A program made the position numbers and the translations under genes. Of a stretch of 64,000 nucleotides of DNA, positions 1 to 8,682 are shown piece after piece. The notes under the pieces are model-generated. The model was not told the origin of the DNA and ran no database searches. It worked only from the letters and a program-made list of their open reading frames with translations. The DNA is from Roseivirga misakiensis (GTDB lineage: Bacteria; Bacteroidota; Bacteroidia; Cytophagales; Cyclobacteriaceae): assembly GCF_001747105.1 (NCBI RefSeq), contig NZ_MDGQ01000004.1:301539-365538 (forward strand). The letters run 5' to 3'. Each line of letters begins with the position of its first letter. The first letter of the stretch is position 1.

Positions 1-416
1 CCGTTGCTGCTCACGAATGTGGGCATGCAGTTCAGCATGCTACAGCATATGCACCACTAAAAATGCGATCGGCATTAGTGCCTTTACAAGCGCTTAGCAG
101 TAGAATTTTAAACATTCTATTCTTTGTGATGATATTTGGTGTGGGCGCATCCTTTTTACCGCCAGCAACTGCCGGGGTATTGATCGTTGGTGTTTATTCA
201 GTATTTACAATTTTTGCATTTGTTACCCTACCCGTTGAATACGATGCAACAAAGCGTGCTTTAGCATGGATAGACCAGCGAAACATAGTAAATGGAAAGG
301 AACATGAAATGGCCACTGATGCCCTGAATGCGGCTGCGCGTACCTATTTAGTTGCTGCTCTGGGGTCGTTAGCAATGCTCCTTTATTATGCGATGGCATT
401 CCTAGGAAATGATTAG
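1..416 (+). CDS. YugP-type neutral zinc metallopeptidase, 3' part only
   Basis: The frame is open from base 3, so the gene began left of the window. The first visible residues contain HECGHAVQHA, the HExxH zinc-protease motif of the YugP (Zn_peptidase_2) family; the two His bind zinc and the Glu is catalytic in that family. Two hydrophobic stretches follow (around bases 110-240 and 345-400), as expected for this membrane-embedded protease. The ATG at base 63 is internal, because the catalytic motif lies upstream of it. About 137 residues are visible of a family usually near 230. The cellular substrate is unknown. Family assignment is fairly sure from the motif and membrane layout. Confidence 0.85.
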   Translation, partial: VAAHECGHAVQHATAYAPLKMRSALVPLQALSSRILNILFFVMIFGVGASFLPPATAGVLIVGVYSVFTIFAFVTLPVEYDATKRALAWIDQRNIVNGKEHEMATDALNAAARTYLVAALGSLAMLLYYAMAFLGND

Positions 417-472
417 CAAATTTTCACGAAATGATTACCTTTGCCTAACAATCGTTAGCTAAAATTTTCCGA

Positions 473-1612
473 ATGAATTTCGAATTGACAGAAGAGCATA
501 AAGCTGTAAGAGATGCGGCCAGGGAGTTTGCAAATACCGAACTTTTACCTGGAGTAATTGAACGTGATGAACATCAAAAATTTCCAGCTGAGCAAATCAA
601 ACAAATGGGTGAGCTTGGTTTCATGGGAATGATGGTGGACCCGAAGTATGGTGGTGGTGGAATGGACACTGTCTCCTATGTGTTGGCCATGGAAGAAATT
701 TCCAAAATTGATTCTTCTGCCAGTGTTTGTATGTCTGTAAATAACAGTCTGGTTTGTTGGGGGATAGAGAAATTTGGAACAGAGGAGCAAAAAGAAAAAT
801 ATCTAAGGCCACTAGCCACAGGTGAGAAAATTGGAGCTTTTTGTCTATCTGAGCCCGAAGCGGGTTCTGATGCTACTTCACAACAAACAACTGCGGAAGA
901 TAAAGGCGATCACTACCTACTAAACGGAACCAAAAACTGGATAACGAATGGTAATACGGCTTCTATTTACCTAGTTATTGCCCAAACCGATCGTGAGAAA
1001 GGCCATAGAGGCATCAACTGCTTAATAGTAGAGCGTGGTATGGATGGTTTCGTTGTTGGTAAAAAAGAAGACAAGCTAGGCATCAGAGGGTCAGACACTC
1101 ATTCATTAATGTTTACTGATGTAAAAGTTCCTAAAGAAAATAGAATCGGTGAAGATGGCTTTGGTTTCAAATTCGCTATGTCTACGCTTAATGGCGGAAG
1201 AATCGGAATTGCTTCTCAAGCTTTGGGGATTGCTTCAGGTGCCTATGAATTAGCACTAGCATATTCTAAGGAACGTAAAGCATTCGGAAAGCCGATTAGT
1301 CAACACCAAGCGATTCAATTTAAACTAGCCGATATGGCTACGGAAATTGAGGCAGCTCGTTTACTTTGCCTAAAAGCAGCTTACTTAAAAGACCAGAAAA
1401 AAGATTTCGGTAAAGCAAGTGCCATGGCTAAGCTATATGCCTCGAAAGTAGCCATGGAAACCACTGTAGAAGCTGTACAAGTTCATGGTGGATATGGATT
1501 CGTAAAAGAGTACCACGTAGAACGTCTCATGAGAGATGCGAAGATCACTCAGATATATGAAGGTACTTCTGAAATACAAAAGATTGTTATATCCAGAGAA
1601 TTACTGAAATAA
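473..1612 (+). CDS. acyl-CoA dehydrogenase (short/medium-chain type)
   Basis: A 379-residue flavoenzyme of the usual length. It would oxidise an acyl-CoA to the trans-2-enoyl-CoA using FAD and pass electrons to electron-transfer flavoprotein. Family signatures are visible: the FAD/substrate region CLSEPEAGSDA (about 123-133), the helical C-terminal domain with RKAFGKPISQHQAIQ, and IYEGTSEIQ near the C-terminus. The catalytic base in this family is a Glu in the YEGT motif, which is present. Butyryl-CoA-like substrates are likely but the sequence does not prove chain length. It stands alone and ends at a strong terminator. The AraC-type regulator downstream could control it, but nothing in the sequence shows that. 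Confidence 0.93.
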   Translation: MNFELTEEHKAVRDAAREFANTELLPGVIERDEHQKFPAEQIKQMGELGFMGMMVDPKYGGGGMDTVSYVLAMEEISKIDSSASVCMSVNNSLVCWGIEKFGTEEQKEKYLRPLATGEKIGAFCLSEPEAGSDATSQQTTAEDKGDHYLLNGTKNWITNGNTASIYLVIAQTDREKGHRGINCLIVERGMDGFVVGKKEDKLGIRGSDTHSLMFTDVKVPKENRIGEDGFGFKFAMSTLNGGRIGIASQALGIASGAYELALAYSKERKAFGKPISQHQAIQFKLADMATEIEAARLLCLKAAYLKDQKKDFGKASAMAKLYASKVAMETTVEAVQVHGGYGFVKEYHVERLMRDAKITQIYEGTSEIQKIVISRELLK

Positions 1613-1632
1613 ATAGAAAAATCATATTAAAC

Positions 1633-1674
1633 TGACCATTGACATATATTTTATTGGCAATGGTCATTTTTTTT
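1633..1674 (+). terminator. intrinsic terminator after acyl-CoA dehydrogenase
   Basis: A perfect 9-bp inverted repeat (TGACCATTG at 1633-1641, CAATGGTCA at 1658-1666) is followed directly by eight T residues (1667-1674). It lies 20 bases past the stop codon. Confidence 0.85.
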
Positions 1675-1747
1675 GGTTAATCTTATACCATTAGGTACTT
1701 TAGTACATTACTTTCCGGAATATTTTGTAGAAATTTCTTAATCAAGC

Positions 1748-2671
1748 ATGGAAGATTATAATAAAATTATCGAATCCCTTGGCGTTCGCTATATAAAGAG
1801 TAGAAACATTAAAATAGCCAAGTCTGTCACTATTGATAACTTTTACGATGTAGAAAACACAATCATTCTTATCAATAACGGTGACGTTTACTTCGGCCCA
1901 GACCAAGAAAAGGTGTCGGAAGGTGACATGCTTTTTATCCCAGGTGGTAAATCGCTCTCTATTTCTTTTGGCTCGGTTACGGCCCAAGCCATCTCTAACG
2001 ACGAGTTCATCACCAATAAGAAAAAGTATTTACAAAACGCGACTGAATCAGAAATCAATGATTTCGATGTTGATGGTTTTAGCCAAGTCATGTTTGAAGC
2101 TAAAGTATTCGATTCGGTTAACTTCTTCTCTTCACTGAATATTACACCTTTTGCCATTAAAGGATCTAGCGTATTAAGTGAATTGATTCGTTTAATCATT
2201 GCAGAGGACAACTCTGTAAAACCTGGTAAGAATAGAATTATTAAGGTTAACACGGAGTATTTAGTAGTCGAAGTAATCAGATACATTCTAGACAATAGGC
2301 TATTTGTTGAGCAACTAGTAACAAACAGTACTTATTTCAAAGACCCTCGACTAATCGATATTTTCAACTACATCAAGAAGAATATCGGTGGTGACTTATC
2401 GAACAAAGTACTAGCGAGAGTTGCCAATGTATCTGAAGATTATGTAGGTCAATACTTTAAAATGTTGACAGGCATCAACCCTCAAGACTACATTGAATAT
2501 CAGCGTATGGAAGCTGCCGTTGACTTATTAAGAACAACAAAGAAAAGCATCCGCGATATCGGTAGAGAAGTAGGCTATAAGGATACAGCTTATTTCTGTA
2601 GAAGATTCAAAATGATGTTTGGTATACCAGCTGGTAAAATGAGAAGAAGAGAGAGCTTAATTAACGTTTAA
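1748..2671 (+). CDS. AraC-family transcriptional regulator with cupin-like N-terminus
   Basis: 307 residues. The N-terminal part (about 35-85) has the beta-rich look of an AraC cupin sensor domain (GDVYFGPDQEKVSEGDMLFIPGG). From about residue 199 to the end lies the AraC/XylS DNA-binding domain with two helix-turn-helices; NVSEDYVGQYFKMLTGINPQDYI and the later DIGREVGYKDTAYFCRRFKMMFG are the signature stretches. It probably binds direct half-sites near its target promoters, but ligand and targets cannot be read from the sequence. Its last 15 bases overlap tail-to-tail with the convergent GGGP synthase gene. The start at 1748 is the first ATG in frame. Confidence 0.88.
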   Translation: MEDYNKIIESLGVRYIKSRNIKIAKSVTIDNFYDVENTIILINNGDVYFGPDQEKVSEGDMLFIPGGKSLSISFGSVTAQAISNDEFITNKKKYLQNATESEINDFDVDGFSQVMFEAKVFDSVNFFSSLNITPFAIKGSSVLSELIRLIIAEDNSVKPGKNRIIKVNTEYLVVEVIRYILDNRLFVEQLVTNSTYFKDPRLIDIFNYIKKNIGGDLSNKVLARVANVSEDYVGQYFKMLTGINPQDYIEYQRMEAAVDLLRTTKKSIRDIGREVGYKDTAYFCRRFKMMFGIPAGKMRRRESLINV

Positions 2672-3424
2672 GGCCTCGTTATAAAATTTCACTAAATCAG
2701 AAACCTCAGTCACAAGATTGAGGTTTTTTTGTGCGCCATTACCGATAACAATAATATCAGCACCCGCGTCGAGCGCATTTTTAGCTTTGAAAGTAGAGTT
2801 TAGGCCACCGCCAATGATCAATGGTACATCTATACTTTTGCTTACGGCTTTGATGACTTTAGTACTGATAGGTTCTTCGGCACCACTACCAGCATCCATA
2901 TAGATAGCTCTCATACCGAGCATTTCTCCCGCCATAGCAGTACTCGCCGATAAGCTTGGTTTATCGTTCGGTAGTGGCTGCGAATTACTAATGTAGGATG
3001 CACTGGTAGGTCGTCCAGAATTCACCAACATGTAGCCAGTAGGAATTACCTCAAGGTTGCTCCGTTTAACAACTGGTGCAGCAACGACATGCTGACCAAT
3101 CAATAATTCTGGGTTTCTACCAGAAATCAGAGATAGAAATAAAATGGCATCAGCCGAAGCGTCTATTTGAATGGCATTGCCCGGAAAAAGGATGCAGGGA
3201 ATATCAGTATACGACTTGATCATACTGACTACCTCATTTAAATTATTACTAGTGATTAGGCTTCCACCGACAAAAAGGTAGTCGACATTATTCTCCAGAC
3301 AAACATTTAAACTTTCGATAAGGCTTCTTTCGTCGGTATCATCGGGGTCAAAAAGAACCGCCAAAGATTTCTTCCCAGCTTCTTTCGCCTCATTAAATGA
3401 ATGCCATACCTTATTCTTTCTCAT
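2657..3424 (-). CDS. geranylgeranylglyceryl phosphate synthase-like (GGGPS/PcrB family)
   Basis: 255 residues with a TIM-barrel prenyltransferase pattern: LFDPDD (24-29), FVGGS (51-55), the SLISGRNPELLIGQH stretch, YMDAGSGA and IIGGGLNS phosphate-binding loops, and AGADIIVIGNG. The family joins a polyprenyl diphosphate to sn-glycerol-1-phosphate through an ether bond, the first step of archaeal-type lipids; Bacteroidota homologues belong to a bacterial branch. Chain length and product here are inference. The YxEAGSGA loop has Asp in place of Glu, a conservative change. It overlaps the upstream small membrane-protein gene by 14 bp, so translation is probably coupled. It also overlaps the convergent AraC gene by 15 bp. 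Confidence 0.88.
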   Translation of the reverse strand: MRKNKVWHSFNEAKEAGKKSLAVLFDPDDTDERSLIESLNVCLENNVDYLFVGGSLITSNNLNEVVSMIKSYTDIPCILFPGNAIQIDASADAILFLSLISGRNPELLIGQHVVAAPVVKRSNLEVIPTGYMLVNSGRPTSASYISNSQPLPNDKPSLSASTAMAGEMLGMRAIYMDAGSGAEEPISTKVIKAVSKSIDVPLIIGGGLNSTFKAKNALDAGADIIVIGNGAQKNLNLVTEVSDLVKFYNEALNVN

Positions 3425-3755
3425 CCTGATCTAGTTCATTTAAAAAAGCCGTCAATCTTTCAGCCGCCAGGCCAAGTAAAAACACAAATGCTTGTTCTTT
3501 TAGCGTTGAAGTAAGGAGGTTATCACTCTTAAGTTTACTATCTGCTTTTGACTTCTCTTTCTTAGATTTTTTCTTTTTATCTGAGCCAGTAATAGCATTG
3601 GAAAGGAGATAAGCACCGAGTAGTCCTCCACCTACAATAAGAGCTGTTTTACCAACTTTATCAAAATTATGTTTCAAATCCTCCACCTGAGACTCAAGGG
3701 CATTCTTGAACTTATCGTTGGCTTTTTGAAGTTTTTCTCTCTTCGTTACTTCCAT
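3411..3755 (-). CDS. small membrane-associated protein, unknown function
   Basis: 114 residues, not recognised. It starts with a charged, probably helical stretch (about 1-34), followed by a Gly-rich hydrophobic segment KTALIVGGGLLGAYLLSNAI (about 36-55), a dense Lys/Ser-rich linker, and a second hydrophobic helix (EQAFVFLLGLAAERLTAFL). The layout suggests a membrane protein with a basic loop, somewhat like YtxH-type proteins, but I cannot assign a family. It starts one base after the holin-like gene ends and overlaps the GGGP synthase gene by 14 bp, so the three are almost certainly one transcript. Confidence 0.7.
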   Translation of the reverse strand: MEVTKREKLQKANDKFKNALESQVEDLKHNFDKVGKTALIVGGGLLGAYLLSNAITGSDKKKKSKKEKSKADSKLKSDNLLTSTLKEQAFVFLLGLAAERLTAFLNELDQDEKE

Positions 3756-3756
3756 A

Positions 3757-4095
3757 TTAATTTTCCTCTTTTTCAGCTTTCGTTGCCTGATCTTTTACTT
3801 TTTCTAGAAGATCTTCTCGCTTACCGTAGATCAAACCAGCTAATCCCAGATAGATTCCTCCCACAATTACAAAGCCCAGAAAACTGCTATCTATGTATAA
3901 ATTGATCGCTACTGCTGAGGCTATTGACAAAAATAAAATCGCCAATAATCCAAAAAGGGTGAGCATAGCAAAAACAAGGAACTTTGCGATTAAACCACTT
4001 AGCTCCTCTTTTGCATCATGTATTATTAACTCAACCTTGGTTTCAAGATAGCCAGTTAGCGAGTCTATTAATTTATCTAAATCGAAAATTTTCAA
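3757..4095 (-). CDS. phage-holin-like superfamily membrane protein (DUF1469 type)
   Basis: 112 residues. An amphipathic N-terminus (LIDSLTGYLETKVELIIHDAKEELSG) precedes two strong membrane helices (about 37-63 and 71-90), then a charged tail. This is the pattern of the Phage_holin_3_6/DUF1469 family, which is common in bacterial chromosomes and is not evidence of a prophage; there is no lysis or phage gene nearby. It is the first gene of the unit leading to the GGGP synthase, so a role in membrane or envelope homeostasis is a reasonable guess. Function unknown. Confidence 0.75.
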   Translation of the reverse strand: MKIFDLDKLIDSLTGYLETKVELIIHDAKEELSGLIAKFLVFAMLTLFGLLAILFLSIASAVAINLYIDSSFLGFVIVGGIYLGLAGLIYGKREDLLEKVKDQATKAEKEEN

Positions 4096-4156
4096 ACCGA
4101 TACGGATTTAGGGCAAGATATAAATAAGAAACAAAAATAACCGAGTAGAAAGGAAC

Positions 4157-5482
4157 TTACTGTACTATCTGAGTTGGCTTCTCACTTACTAGAAGCTCTT
4201 GACCTTTTACTTTCACTAAAGCATATGCGCTTTTGTAAGACGGATTTTCTGAATAGAGTATTGATTGTAAATCCTCTTTTATGGTAACGTGAAATCTATC
4301 TCGCCGATCCAAAAACTCCGTGGTTTGGTTAGCCTCATCCTTTACATCTTCCTCTTTAGCGCTATTTCTACTAAGATAAATGAGTGTAAATGGGAGTAGA
4401 AAAAAGGACACAATAATGTAAGAAAAACCGAATAATCGTGAGTCGAAAGTTAGGGTACCGAATCTATAAGCGATCAGAACAGGTATTTTTCTAATGATTG
4501 GGAAAGGTAAGAAAATCAGTACTCCAATTAGGTTGAACAGCAAGTGAACGAAAGCTAAACTTATCGCTGCATCTGATCTATTAAATGCTGCCAAAAGAGC
4601 CGTTATCGTTGTCCCTATATTGGCACCCATGATAAATGGAAAAGCGTTGTTGAGTTTTACTTTTCCTGATGCCACCAACGGAACAATTAAAGAAGTCGTG
4701 ATAGAACTGGACTGTACACTCGCGGTGATGAGCGTTCCCCAACCAAATGATCTATAAGGATCTTTAAAGACATATTTCTTTAACCTGTCTTTTGAACGGC
4801 CAATCAGTTGAGAGTAAATCACCGATGACAGGAATTTGATCGATATGAACAACAGCACAAGGCCGATAATCACCGAAATTACATTTTGAGGTAATACGCC
4901 GAGAAGAAAGTCCGTAATTCTAGAATAACCAATCTCAACACTGCCGTTTAATATGCCAGTTCCATTTCCGCCACCACCAATTAGGCTTGTTAGCTGCGTT
5001 GCGCAATAGCCGAGCAATCCATAATAGTACTCGAGCGGGAATACGATGAGTACTGTGAAAATATTGAAGAAATCATGAATAGTACCGGCTGATATGGCCT
5101 TTCTAAACTCATTCCGATTAGTAATAAAACTTAGAGAAACTAAAGTACTGGTCAACGTTGTACCAATATTTGCCCCCATTACGATCGGGATGGCATTTGA
5201 TAAGGACAATGAACCCGATGCTACTATAGCCACAGTCATGGCGGTGACGGTCGAACTACTTTGTAACAAAGCAGTCGCGAGCAACCCAATGAAAAGTCCA
5301 ATAAACGGATTGGACGTTACGAGAAGAATCGATTCAACGCTTTCTTTTCCAAGCATCAAAACCGATCCACTCACTAGTTCAATAGCCAGTAAAAACAGAC
5401 CAACAGCCAGTAGAAAGAGTACTGTGAAGAGTAGTAAACCGTAAGGCTTACGATATAATATTTTTAAATAACTTTCTCCCAC
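4157..5482 (-). CDS. Na/Pi-cotransporter family protein without PhoU domain
   Basis: 441 residues, polytopic. The two inverted transport repeats each carry the QSSS motif of the SLC34/NptA family (ALLQSSSTVTAMTVAI near 69-84 and SVQSSSITTSLIVPL in the second half), each followed by a GANIGTT motif. The family moves phosphate with sodium. Unlike the divergent neighbour, it ends in a short soluble tail with no PhoU-like domain. The start is GTG at 5482, because a TAG stop lies directly upstream in frame. It is divergent from the second Na/Pi transporter. Whether it imports or exports phosphate cannot be told. Confidence 0.88.
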   Translation of the reverse strand: MGESYLKILYRKPYGLLLFTVLFLLAVGLFLLAIELVSGSVLMLGKESVESILLVTSNPFIGLFIGLLATALLQSSSTVTAMTVAIVASGSLSLSNAIPIVMGANIGTTLTSTLVSLSFITNRNEFRKAISAGTIHDFFNIFTVLIVFPLEYYYGLLGYCATQLTSLIGGGGNGTGILNGSVEIGYSRITDFLLGVLPQNVISVIIGLVLLFISIKFLSSVIYSQLIGRSKDRLKKYVFKDPYRSFGWGTLITASVQSSSITTSLIVPLVASGKVKLNNAFPFIMGANIGTTITALLAAFNRSDAAISLAFVHLLFNLIGVLIFLPFPIIRKIPVLIAYRFGTLTFDSRLFGFSYIIVSFFLLPFTLIYLSRNSAKEEDVKDEANQTTEFLDRRDRFHVTIKEDLQSILYSENPSYKSAYALVKVKGQELLVSEKPTQIVQ

Positions 5483-5776
5483 CTAGGTGCGCTGTGACGT
5501 CTTAAAAATTAAGATTCAAAAGTAGGTTATTCTGTTTCAATAGCGCTTTAGATCATGTAAAGCATTTGTTAACAAATTATATTCTTCAAAAAAACTCAAT
5601 ATTCTTATTTACCTGTTTTTCAGCGTTTTATAGATTTTAAATGTCCAAAACCCTTTACACTCTGTGAAGCCAACATTTAGTCTCGATTAAGATAATTCAA
5701 AAAGAATCATATTTTTGTGATACTCAAGTTATCAATGACATAAACGATCATTCAAGCGCTATCCTGAACTTTTAGA
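5483..5776. promoter_or_regulatory. shared divergent promoter region of the two Na/Pi transporters
   Basis: 294 bp, AT-rich. A perfect -7-type element TATTTTTG (5710-5717) faces the plus-strand transporter, and TACTTTTG (minus strand, 5524-5517) faces the minus-strand one. Neither has a clean TTTG at -33. No Pho-box-like direct repeat was recognised by eye. Confidence 0.4.
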
Positions 5777-7498
5777 ATGTCTCCCGAAGAAGAACCGTTG
5801 ATACTCAATATAATTAAGATTTTTGGCGCCCTTGGCTTATTCATTTACGGAATGAAAGTCATGAGTGAAGGCATTCAAAAAGTTGCCGGGGATAAGCTTC
5901 GAAGTGGGCTTAGTAAAATGACGAACACACGGTTTGGAGGTGTTTTAACAGGCTTCTTTACAACTTCAGTCATTCAAAGTTCGTCGGCCACCACGGTAAT
6001 GATCGTAAGCTTTGTAAATGCCGGCTTGCTCAATCTAAAACAAGCCATAGGTGTTATTATGGGTGCCAATATTGGTACTACTATTACGGCACTAATAATT
6101 GTTGTTTTTGGCTTCAAATTTAGCATCTCAAGTTTTGCATTGCCGTTGCTCATGGTTTCAGTGCCATTATTTCTATTCTCGAAGTCAGAACGATGGAAGT
6201 ATTTGGGTGAATTTTTAATCGGGTTCTCCATATTATTTATAGGACTAGGTGCTCTAAAAGACCTGGTTCCGAGTGACCTCCCTCCAGAAACTCAAGAGTT
6301 TATCGGAAGTCTGGGTGAGTACGGATTCTTTTCCACGGTTTTAATGGTAATTGTCGGGACTATTGTAACGATAGTTGTTCAATCGTCCAGTGCGGCCATG
6401 GCCATTACGCTAACCTTATGTAGTAAGGGTATCATCCCTTTCGAAATGGCAGCAGCTATTGTTTTAGGAGAAAATATTGGTACGACTGTGACAGCTAACA
6501 TTGCTGCTGTAATTGGTAACACGCATGCTAAACGTGCAGCACGAGCTCATTTGATTTTTAATTTAATGGGCGTTCTATGGATGCTCATATTATTCAATCC
6601 ATTCCTAAGACTCATTGATGGTATAGTTCAATCAATGGATTTGGGCTCGCCTTTTGCCGATGTTGACGCAATCAATAATGGACTTACAGCATTTCATATG
6701 CTGTTTAACATCCTGAATACACTCCTCCTTGTTTGGTTTGTAAACTTTATTGCCAAAGTGGTTATTAAAGTTGTTCCTTCTAATGATGAGGATGATGAAG
6801 TGTTCAAATTGAACTACATCAGCGGTAATATGGTGAAAACCCCTACGCTGTCTTTGCAAGAAGCAAAAATGGAAATTAGACAGTTTGGAAATATTTTGGC
6901 CAGCCTCTCTAAAAATGCCAAAAAATTATTGCTGTCTGATGACAAGACTAAAAGCCAAACTTATAAGTCAAGGATTGCTGATTTAGAGGATACTACCGAT
7001 AAATTCGAGGAAGAAGTCTCTAATTATGTAATCAGAATTACTGGCGAACAATTAAGCCAGACTAACTCCAACGAAATCAGAGATATTCTAAGCATTGCAT
7101 CAGAATTTGAGCGGACTGGTGACGAATTCCTTAGACTGGTGAAGCACTGTGAGCGACTTGATAACAAGAAGTTTGTCCTAAATGCCAAGCAGAAAGACAA
7201 GCTTGAAGTACTACATAACCTTATCGCTGATGCCGTAGAAATAGTTGCCCAAAACCTTAATACGAATGACTTAGCCGATGTTAGCGACGAAGCGGCGATT
7301 AAGAAGGAAGACGAGATTAATAAGTTTGTGATTAAGCTTCATAAGCAGAACCTTAAGTCTATAGAAGCAAAAGAATACTCGGTTAAAGAGGGGGTAATTT
7401 ATAAGGATATTATTGCGAGTCTAGAGACTATTGGAGATCACTTACTCAATATTAGCCAGAGTGCTGTTGGAAAATACAGCGAAGAGGATCAGATTTGA
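5777..7498 (+). CDS. Na/Pi cotransporter with C-terminal PhoU-like domain
   Basis: 573 residues. The N-terminal half (about 1-340) is the Na/Pi cotransporter domain with two repeats: VIQSSSATTVMIVSF followed by GANIGTTITA, and VVQSSSAAMAITLTL followed by GENIGTTVTA. The C-terminal half (about 350-573) is a soluble helical PhoU-like domain with repeated helices such as DILSIASEFERTGDEFLRLVK and IIASLETIGDHLLNISQ. It is therefore a full-length NptA/YjbB-type protein in the inner membrane. In some bacteria this architecture exports phosphate; direction here is unproven. Its last 10 bases overlap the convergent amidohydrolase gene. Confidence 0.92.
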   Translation: MSPEEEPLILNIIKIFGALGLFIYGMKVMSEGIQKVAGDKLRSGLSKMTNTRFGGVLTGFFTTSVIQSSSATTVMIVSFVNAGLLNLKQAIGVIMGANIGTTITALIIVVFGFKFSISSFALPLLMVSVPLFLFSKSERWKYLGEFLIGFSILFIGLGALKDLVPSDLPPETQEFIGSLGEYGFFSTVLMVIVGTIVTIVVQSSSAAMAITLTLCSKGIIPFEMAAAIVLGENIGTTVTANIAAVIGNTHAKRAARAHLIFNLMGVLWMLILFNPFLRLIDGIVQSMDLGSPFADVDAINNGLTAFHMLFNILNTLLLVWFVNFIAKVVIKVVPSNDEDDEVFKLNYISGNMVKTPTLSLQEAKMEIRQFGNILASLSKNAKKLLLSDDKTKSQTYKSRIADLEDTTDKFEEEVSNYVIRITGEQLSQTNSNEIRDILSIASEFERTGDEFLRLVKHCERLDNKKFVLNAKQKDKLEVLHNLIADAVEIVAQNLNTNDLADVSDEAAIKKEDEINKFVIKLHKQNLKSIEAKEYSVKEGVIYKDIIASLETIGDHLLNISQSAVGKYSEEDQI

Positions 7499-8682
7499 TC
7501 TAATTGATTCAAGGCAATCCATGCCATCATTCCAATCCCTATTTCAATAGCGTCTTCGTCGATATTAAAGTTCGGCGTGTGAACACCTCTAGTTGTTCCC
7601 TTGGCTTCATTACCAGTGCCTAATCTATAAAATGTGCAAGGTACCTCATGCGTATAATAAGCGAAGTCCTCAGCTCCCATCCATAAGTCTAAGGCTACGA
7701 CATTTTCTTTTCCAAGATAAGCCTCTGCGGCATTTCTAGCGACGCGCGTTGTTTCAACATCATTGCTTAAATAAGGATAGCCCACATCAATATTTACATC
7801 ACAGCTTCCACCCATACCTTCTGCAATTCCCTGTGCAATCGCTGTAATTCTCTTGTGCGCCTCAAATCTCCAATCTTCATTCAGAGCTCTGAACGTGCCG
7901 GAGATTTTCACTTCGTCTGGAATGATATTCTGTGCCTGTCCACCATTTATTGTCCCAAAAGAAAGGACAGTTGGCTTTTTGGGGTCAGCATTTCTACTGA
8001 CGACTTGCTGTAGTGCCACCAGAATATGTGATGCAATCAAAATTGGATCGACCACCTTATCAGGCAAGGCAGCATGCCCACCTTTCCCTTTTACTGTTAA
8101 GTAAATTTCATCGGCACTGGCCATATATTGGCCCTCACGAAAACCAACTTTACCCACCGGAATAAATGGCATTACATGTTGCCCAAGCATCCTATTAGGT
8201 CTTGGATTTTCAAGTGCACCATCTTTAATCATCAGGGATGCTCCACCGGGATTCTTTTCTTCTCCTGGTTGAAAAACCAGCTTGATCGTACCTTCGAATT
8301 GATCTTTTATTTCGTTCAAAATTCTCGCAGCACCTAATAAACAAGCAGTATGAACATCATGCCCGCAGGCATGCATTATGCCGTCATTTTTTGACTTGTA
8401 GGGAACTTCATTTGCCTCTTGGATTGGAAGTGCGTCCATGTCTCCCCTAAGCGCAACTGTTTTAGCATCAGGATTCTTTCCAGAAATTAACGCCACAAGT
8501 CCAGTACCAGCTACACCTTCTTTAGGTTCTATTCCTATTTTTCGTAATTGTTCCGCTACATACTTAGCGGTTTCATATTCTTGATATGAAAGCTCAGGGT
8601 TCGCGTGAATATGCCTTCTGATCTCTATAATATCATTGGCATACTGGCTTGCAAGTGACTTAATTCTCTCCGCTGAAATCAT
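7489..8682 (-). CDS. M20D-family amidohydrolase/peptidase
   Basis: 397 residues, the usual length for this di-metal hydrolase family (IAA-amino acid hydrolase, hippurate hydrolase, N-acyl-amino-acid deacetylase). Visible motifs: RRHIHANPELSYQE at the start, ALRGDMDALPI, the metal-binding HACGHDVHTA, the FQPGEEKNPGG catalytic stretch, a dimerisation domain with GKGGHAALPD, and MGAEDFAYYT near the end. It would cleave an acyl group from an amino-acid-type substrate; which one is unknown. It overlaps the upstream SPOR lipoprotein by 4 bp (ATGA), so it is in the secA operon. Confidence 0.92.
   Translation of the reverse strand: MISAERIKSLASQYANDIIEIRRHIHANPELSYQEYETAKYVAEQLRKIGIEPKEGVAGTGLVALISGKNPDAKTVALRGDMDALPIQEANEVPYKSKNDGIMHACGHDVHTACLLGAARILNEIKDQFEGTIKLVFQPGEEKNPGGASLMIKDGALENPRPNRMLGQHVMPFIPVGKVGFREGQYMASADEIYLTVKGKGGHAALPDKVVDPILIASHILVALQQVVSRNADPKKPTVLSFGTINGGQAQNIIPDEVKISGTFRALNEDWRFEAHKRITAIAQGIAEGMGGSCDVNIDVGYPYLSNDVETTRVARNAAEAYLGKENVVALDLWMGAEDFAYYTHEVPCTFYRLGTGNEAKGTTRGVHTPNFNIDEDAIEIGIGMMAWIALNQLDQI

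Noticed and set aside
545..812. Antisense open frames in the acyl-CoA dehydrogenase gene
   Set aside because: They overlap a clear enzyme gene and have no recognisable protein features.
3757..4095. Prophage remnant suggested by the holin-like protein
   Set aside because: No phage structural, lysis or integrase genes nearby; the family is common in ordinary chromosomes.
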